Positions 59,187 through 64,000 of a stretch of 64,000 bases of DNA are shown here, piece after piece. Position 1 is the stretch's first letter; each line of letters starts with the position of its first letter. The position numbers and the translations under genes are program-made. The notes beneath the pieces are model-generated. The model was not told the origin of the DNA, ran no database searches, and saw only the letters and a list, made by a program, of their open reading frames with translations. This DNA is from Chlorophyllum brunneum (taxonomy: Eukaryota; Basidiomycota; Agaricomycetes; Agaricales; Agaricaceae): contig OY756151.1 in NCBI GenBank assembly GCA_963576785.1, forward strand, positions 930,001-994,000. Reading direction: 5' to 3'.

Positions 59187-60191
59187 ATGCGTGTTTTAAA
59201 GTTAGTTGGGATTGGAGTCAGCATGTTGGGTGGTGTGGCGGCGACGGGGGGGTACTCGGATACGTGTGGGTCGGTTAGCCAGGAGTTGAAAGTTCCTCAG
59301 CCTCTGTTCCCGCAGAATTTGATTGGGGTTGGAATTATCAGTGAGTGCGCCTGTTCCAATAAGAGCAAGGGCTGATGTATGATGGTGTAGATGGGTGTAT
59401 CTGCCTCGATAACGTTGCTAGTTTCGTATCTAGTAACGCAGTTGCTATCGCTGGAGTTGCGCTTGCTGGAAAGCCGTATGTTATCTCGGCTATTACCACC
59501 ATGGTGAGTCTGATGACTGGAGAGCGTGTGTACGAGACCTACTGGGATGACAGGTCCAAAACAAAGGTCAGGTTTGTCACTACCCGGACCATGCAGTGGG
59601 GACGTGCAAGAAAACCTCCCCATGTTACTTTGACTGCAAAGACGGGTTAGTGATTGTTTTTTGGTGAAGGAGTTTACTCACGACGCGGTTTAGATACCAA
59701 GCATACCCATCGGGGAACCCAACCCAATGTGTGTGCAACAAACCGTATACTGAATGCCACGGCAAGTGCGGGTTATACCAAGGGTGTCCAAGTGGGGCAC
59801 CTCATTACCGACGTGACTCTATGTCTCGCGATCTGCTGTGCCCTGTTGGAATGGAGGCGTGCGGGATCTGGGGACGGAGTGCAAAGACCTGGGAGTGTGT
59901 TAATACAAAGAGTGATCTGGAGAGCTGTATGTCTTTTCTATGGTTATGTGATGCTTTCTGACACTGGAGATAGGTGGTGGTTGTGTGATTGCGGTTCCTG
60001 GGGGGTATAGGACTGAGGGACAAGACTGCACAGGGCTTGCTGGGGTGTCGGATGTGTCGTGTGTGGCTGGGCGGTGTGTGGTGCACAAGTGTGTTGCTGG
60101 GTACGAGCTGGATGGCTCGGCAGAGTGTGTGTACAACGAGGACAGAGATCCGGTCGTGCTCGCTGCCCAGTATGGCCTGGTAATTAATTAG
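59187..60191 (+). CDS. CPL1-like cysteine-rich secreted protein (269 aa)
   Basis: Exons 59187-59340, 59391-59503, 59554-59645, 59694-59926, 59974-60191. A signal peptide of ~20 residues (MRVLKLVGIGVSMLGGVAAT) is followed by a cysteine-rich ectodomain: NGCICLDN, VCHYPDHAVGTCKKTSPCYF, QCVCNKPYTECHGKCGLY, then the CPL1 core RDLLCPVGMEACGIWGRSAK, WECVNTKSDLESCGGCV and VSDVSCVAGRCVVHKCVAGY. The family is widespread in basidiomycetes. Its best-known member is secreted Cpl1 of Cryptococcus; most members are uncharacterised, and nothing here indicates the role in this fungus. Splicing was set by restoring paired cysteines. Only 61 bp separate its stop from the DAP1 start. Confidence 0.83.
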
Positions 60192-60252
60192 TGACGCTGT
60201 TGTAGCTTGATAAATGTGTGACGTCACAGTCACCCTTAGTGCTCTGCTCACC

Positions 60253-60962
60253 ATGCCGTCTGACCTCGGGACACCCGTCAACACTGCGCTGTTCGTCTAC
60301 ATCCTCTACTCTGTCCAGCGCATCCTCTTTCCCTCCCCAGCAAAGTCCAGGTCTTCCTCTATCCCCAACGAATTCAAGGCTGGGTACTCATGGATGCCCA
60401 AGGCCCACCCGCCTACCGTGCTCTTCAGGATTTACACCCCAAAGACCCTCGAGCCGTTTGATGGAAAAGACGGAGGGAGGATTTTGCTGGCGATCAATGG
60501 AATTGTGTTTGATGTGACGAGTGGGAGGAATTTCTATGGACCGAGTGAGTGTTTCTTGGGTCGACTGGGGGTCGTGAGGTAGTAATGGTGTCTAGACGGG
60601 ATGTATGGGAACTTTGCGGGGAGGGATGCGTCGAGGGGGATGGCGAAACAGAGCTTTGACCTGGGTGGGTGCTGGTGTCCTTGGCCACAATAAAGACACT
60701 GAGTAGCCTGCAGACATGTTGACGCCGGTTGTCGAACCGCTGGACAGGCTCGACGACCTGCGACCGGAAGAAGTGTAAGTCCTTGCACTCTGCCTCGCAC
60801 ACCAGCCACTAACACTCTGCTTAGCGAGAACATGAAAGGTCGGATATCATTACGCAGGTATATCGTATGTCATCCTAACATAGGCTTTTTACAGGCTGGA
60901 TCGAGCATTTCTCGAACAAATACATCATATGTGGCAAGCTCGTCGAGAACGACGCGGTCTGA
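60253..60962 (+). CDS. DAP1: cytochrome b5-like haem/steroid-binding protein, DAP1/MAPR (167 aa)
   Basis: Exons 60253-60544, 60596-60664, 60714-60774, 60825-60838, 60895-60962. An N-terminal membrane helix (NTALFVYILYSVQRILF) is followed by the MAPR cytochrome-b5-like fold: YTPKTLEPFDGKDGGRILLA, NGIVFDVTSGRNFYGP (the conserved Tyr binds haem in this family), GMYGNFAGRDASRGMAKQSF, then WIEHFSNKYIICGKL. Dap1/PGRMC1 supports cytochrome P450 enzymes such as Erg11 in the ER. The fourth exon is 14 nt. Convergent with the DUF3074 gene: the stops are 9 bp apart. Confidence 0.88.
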
Positions 60963-60971
60963 CCAGAGTTG

Positions 60972-62138
60972 TTACCACCTGCCCTGTGGTTTCGACTCTT
61001 CCGCTTCTCGTTCCTCGTGTTGCTCTGATTCCTCGGGCTGTACAACCCACCGTAGAAACCGTTGTGCATCCTAAATACCTGTTATTGGTAGCTTTAAATA
61101 AGACTTGTAAAGCACGCACCTGAGCTAGCTTTTCAGGCATGGATCTTCGCACACAGAATCTCGGGATGAGTCCGCCAAACTCGCCACACATGAGCTTCCG
61201 CCACTCGATGACCCTGCCGCCCTCGTACTCTTTCAGATGCTCAACAGAAACAAAACGGCCCTTGACACCTAGGTCTTCGAGAACGGCGAGGTTTTCCGAA
61301 GAAGTGTTGAGGTCGACTGGGATGTTGATGGCAATTCTGTGTCGGGGGTCAGTTGGTCGATTTTTGGACAGAGTGTGGGACGACGTGCCCGGTTCGTGCA
61401 CCAGGGATGTTACCAACCATTTTGACAACCTGTAGCATGGTGCAGATGCGGGGCGAGAGCGGAGATCCAAAGTCGTATGAAACGGACCAGACAGATTGTG
61501 ATCTTGATACTGTTTTTATATCCGTCACCGACATGATTTCGGGGATATACCTAAGCACATCAAAAAAGAACAAGGGAGGGGGGGGGGGAAGTGGAGAGCT
61601 GATGTCGGGATCATGATGGAATACATGAGATAGGAGAAAATGAGAGCTCGCACTGTTGCTGGCAAAGTATCCGGTCCTTGCTCATCTTATCCCACAGCTG
61701 GGTGTACAGTGTCGGGGTGGGTTCGTGGGTGTTTGTGTTTGGGGGAGGGGCGCTGGGCCATTCGTACTTGACGCAGCACCAGGGCTGATCGATGGGATGT
61801 GAGGACGAGAGTGTTGGGAGGATATGGGTGTATGTCTGGATGCCGTTGTACGCCTTGCTGGCTTTCCAGAGCTGGGAGTCGGAGAGGAGTTGGAGGGCTT
61901 CGTTGACGAGGGCGTCTTTGCGGGGCAGATCTGCAACGCGGGTCAGCGGTGGCTGCGATGAGCAAGGATACCTACTCGAGAGCTTGCACGGCCGAAGAGA
62001 AAGCGCTCGGGGACCGTTGGGGCGTGAACGGGACGAGGAGTGGGCCTGGGGCGGGGGCGGGTGGTGGTCGGGGCTGGCGTTGTCGAGCTTGACACTGGAC
62101 TGCGATCCGGTCAGGGCTCGAGGGCTCGAGGCTGGCAT
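60972..62138 (-). CDS. DUF3074 START-like domain protein (294 aa)
   Basis: Complement of 61976-62138, 61654-61930, 61402-61550, 61120-61316, 60972-61070. After a low-complexity Ser/Pro/His N-terminus come blocks typical of DUF3074: SQLWKASKAYNGIQTYTHIL, WCCVKYEWP, LYTQLWDKM, QYIPEIMSVTDIKT, VWSVSYDFGSPLSPRICTML, then IPVDLNTSSEN, VKGRFVSVEHLKEYEGGRVI, and MPEKLAQDAQRFLRWVV. START-like folds bind lipids in a closed cavity; the ligand of this family is unknown. The third intron (61317-61401) was placed so that the frame stays open; an alternative acceptor 20 bp upstream breaks it. The intron at 61551-61653 contains a G11 run (plus strand). Confidence 0.75.
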
Positions 62139-62230
62139 GGTGGTGGTACTGGGGAGAAATCAGGAAATCATGCAGGGTCTTGCTCAATGCCTCACCGCAC
62201 ACACATGCTATGTACTGCTATCTAATAATT

Positions 62231-62641
62231 TCACGCCTTCGTCTGCGCCTTGGGTTTCTGGTGTCGCACGTAGAGCCCGGCGACGCGGGCTGTGGATGGG
62301 AGCGAGGGGAAGGAGACGGGTAAGTGGATGTAGCTCAGGTAGCCGGCTGGCCAGACGCGTTCAGAGTACGGCTGCGCGTCTGGATGTCCCCCGACGGTCT
62401 CCTCGATGACCCCTGCCCAGTCCAGGACCTCTGCTGGGGCTTGTAGCGGCGGTGCTCCTGGTGCTCTCGACATCGTACACTCTTCGTCTGTCTGCGGCTG
62501 ACGGGTCTTGCGGACGTGCTTGATGAGCTTGTACGAGCCAAAAACGAGCGCGAGGACGACTGCGACGACGGCTGCGACGGTGCTTGCGAGCCATATGTTC
62601 TTGGACACGACAGGATCGCTGAAGATGCTCGACGCCGCCAT
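62231..62641 (-). CDS. small single-pass membrane protein, unknown (136 aa)
   Basis: Single exon starting MAASSIFSDPVVSKNIWLAS, with a membrane helix at residues ~17-37 (LASTVAAVVAVVLALVFGSY) followed by a basic KLIKHVRKTRQ stretch, so the N-terminus is probably outside/lumenal. The C-terminal half is Pro-rich with PAGYLSYIHLPVSFP. No family recognised. Its start codon sits in a CCATGG shared with an upstream in-frame ATG of SLD5 on the other strand. It ends 92 bp before the DUF3074 gene start, on the same strand. Confidence 0.6.
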   Translation of the reverse strand: MAASSIFSDPVVSKNIWLASTVAAVVAVVLALVFGSYKLIKHVRKTRQPQTDEECTMSRAPGAPPLQAPAEVLDWAGVIEETVGGHPDAQPYSERVWPAGYLSYIHLPVSFPSLPSTARVAGLYVRHQKPKAQTKA

Positions 62642-62702
62642 GGCTGAGGTAGAGGTTGGAATTCAGGCTGCCATCACCCAGCCTTGCCTTTCTACCCCCA
62701 CC

Positions 62703-63536
62703 ATGGACGACATACAAATGGCTCCTCCTCACGACGAGACGCCTCTCGAGCAACTGACTCGCCACTGGATGAACGAGCGACATGCCCCGGATATTCTGCC
62801 CACACAGGAGGCTCTCTTGTCCTCTATCCTCGACCATCTCAGGAGGCACGTACCCTTCGATTCTCGTTTATCTCCCCTGCTGATTGGTGATAGACAGTCA
62901 GACGCTGTCCAGTTGCTCAGAGGAGACCCCTCTATCTCGGACGATGACCATCTCAGGATCACTCTTGTCCAGCTCGATATTGAACGCGTCAAGTTTATCG
63001 TCAGATCTTACGTCCGCACCAGGCTTTACAAAGTATCTCATCTTTGTATCGCACCCCTCATGCCCTCACACTCGGGTGCCAGATTGAAAAATACGCACGG
63101 TATATCGCGTCCAGTGCGCATATCCAGACGCGACTCACCGCTGCTGAACGCGATCATGCCAGTCGACATGCTGATCTGACCGACAGGCATTTCAGCTTTA
63201 GTATCCTCCAGAGTTTGCCCGAGCCCCAGAGGCATTTGGATGATGAGACGCCGTATTACATGCCTCCCATGGGTCCGTCCCTTACTCTCTTCTTCGTCTC
63301 TCTTCTGACGATCATGCAGTGAGCTCACCGGATGTTACTCGTCCCGTGTTCGTCCATGCCCTGACAGACTGTCCGCCCGTCGTCTTACCAGAGTGCGTTT
63401 CCTCCCATGACGACAATTCTGCGCTCAACAATGCCATAGCGGAACCCGACACGAGATGCTCAAGGGCCACATTTCTCTCACTCACTTTTCCGTCGTCGAA
63501 CACCTAATTGCCCGAGGCGAAGCCGAGCTCGTGTAG
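62703..63536 (+). CDS. SLD5: GINS complex subunit SLD5 (213 aa)
   Basis: Exons 62703-62849, 62898-63032, 63083-63272, 63320-63392, 63440-63536. Strong SLD5 signature: ETPLEQLTRHWMNERHAPDI, VQLDIERVKFIVRSYVRTRL, IEKYARYIASSAHIQTRLTA, DRHFSFSILQSLPE, SPDVTRPVFVHALTDCPP, and C-terminal KGHISLTHFSVVEHLIARGE. SLD5 forms the GINS tetramer with Psf1-3, part of the CMG replicative helicase in the nucleus. Start taken at the Met of MDDIQMAP; an in-frame ATG at 62640 would add 21 residues. The first intron can be read as GT-AG (giving RRHSDAV) or as GC-AG (giving the more usual RRQSDAV). Confidence 0.93.
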
Positions 63537-63576
63537 CAAAGAACCCTGTACATATTATAATACACACACATAGTCG

Positions 63577-64000
63577 TTAGTCTTGCCAGTCTTCGTCTTC
63601 ATCCTCCGGACTCTTCTTCCTCGCAGCATGCGCCTTCTCCTCCTCGGCCTCTTCGTCATAATCATACATATTTGAATCCCCTTCTGCATCTCTACCCTCC
63701 GCTTGTTTCTTTCCCCTCCCAGCTGCAGTAGTTGTAGCAGTCCCAGCGCCTTCGCCATCCACGTCTTCACCCTCCACCGTCTTTTTCTTTCTCCGCCTCT
63801 TTAGTCCTGCAGCCCCTCCTTCACCATCACCAGTAGCAGCAGCAGCAGTAGCAGCTTTTTTGGATTTGCGTTTCTTCTTGCCCTCAGCATTTTCGGCTTC
63901 AAGGTCAATTGTCCCACCTGCGCTTGGGTCTGGAACAGCTTCAACGATTTCTTTGAGAAAGTCGAGCATTTCAGTTGTGTCTACCGCATGTTTTCTGTAT
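63577..64000 (-). CDS. NC2-alpha (Bur6/DRAP1) C-terminal part, runs off window
   Basis: Minus-strand frame open to the window edge. It starts in KHAVDTTEMLDFLKEIVEAV, matching the end of the NC2-alpha histone fold (human DRAP1 has FDFLKDLV at this place), then has VPDPSAGG, Lys-rich stretches (KKKRKSKK, KRRRKKK), Ala/Gly-rich linkers and an acidic end EDEDEDWQD. NC2 (alpha with beta/Dr1) binds TBP on DNA and blocks TFIIA/TFIIB entry. The fold itself and the start lie beyond 64000. Stops are 40 bp apart from the convergent SLD5 gene. Confidence 0.8.
   Translation of the reverse strand, partial: YRKHAVDTTEMLDFLKEIVEAVPDPSAGGTIDLEAENAEGKKKRKSKKAATAAAATGDGEGGAAGLKRRRKKKTVEGEDVDGEGAGTATTTAAGRGKKQAEGRDAEGDSNMYDYDEEAEEEKAHAARKKSPEDEDEDWQD

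Noticed and set aside
61570..61590. G11 homopolymer as a possible G-quadruplex
   Set aside because: Single run without further G tracts nearby, inside an intron; could also be a sequencing artefact.
1..64000. CRISPR array or prokaryotic operons
   Set aside because: No regularly spaced identical repeats; spliceosomal introns and eukaryotic protein families throughout.

Overview
The window looks like nuclear DNA of an Agaricomycete (mushroom-forming basidiomycete). Genes are dense and cut by many ~45-65 nt GT-AG introns. The families present fit such a genome: DUF6533 membrane protein, F-box/LRR proteins, questin-oxidase-like (DUF4243) proteins, a CPL1-like cysteine-rich secreted protein, ERG25, and Ty3/gypsy and Ty1/copia retrotransposons. 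All gene models were spliced by hand from the sequence; no search was run.

Layout. 1-8.3 kb is a retrotransposon graveyard. It starts with a 5'-truncated Ty3/gypsy chromovirus whose pol is broken and which carries an extra 278-codon ORF before its 3' LTR. This is followed by nested copia and gypsy fragments with LTRs in opposite orientations. 8.4-23.6 kb is a large inverted duplication. Two ~3.65 kb arms each hold a convergent pair of genes (an F-box/LRR gene of ~482 aa and an F-box gene of ~452 aa). They enclose a ~7.8 kb spacer with a DUF6533 membrane protein, an EamA/DMT (SLC35G-like) transporter and TAF11 of TFIID. 23.6-34.6 kb is gene-poor apart from a C2H2 zinc-finger factor resembling Sfp1. 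34.6-41.6 kb holds four genes on the minus strand: a D-erythronate-dehydrogenase-like enzyme, a class II fructose-bisphosphate-type aldolase, and two tandem questin-oxidase-like enzymes. They may form a small catabolic or secondary-metabolism cluster.

44.6-52.7 kb carries ERG25 (sterol C-4 methyl oxidase), an intronless F-box protein, an AzgA-type purine permease and a FabG-like SDR. 54.4-57.7 kb is EPL1 (NuA4 enhancer-of-polycomb subunit). 59.1-64 kb is very compact: a CPL1-like secreted protein, a DAP1/MAPR cytochrome-b5-like haem protein, a DUF3074 START-like protein, a small one-pass membrane protein, GINS subunit SLD5, and the C-terminal part of NC2-alpha (Bur6/DRAP1), which runs off the window.

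The points most worth a second look are: (1) the inverted F-box duplication, whose copies alternate between nearly identical and strongly diverged blocks; (2) a Tf1-like self-priming signature in the gypsy family; (3) the uncharacterised extra ORF of that element; (4) the four-gene oxidase/dehydrogenase/aldolase run; (5) an 11-nt micro-exon in the SDR gene and a 14-nt one in the DAP1 gene.
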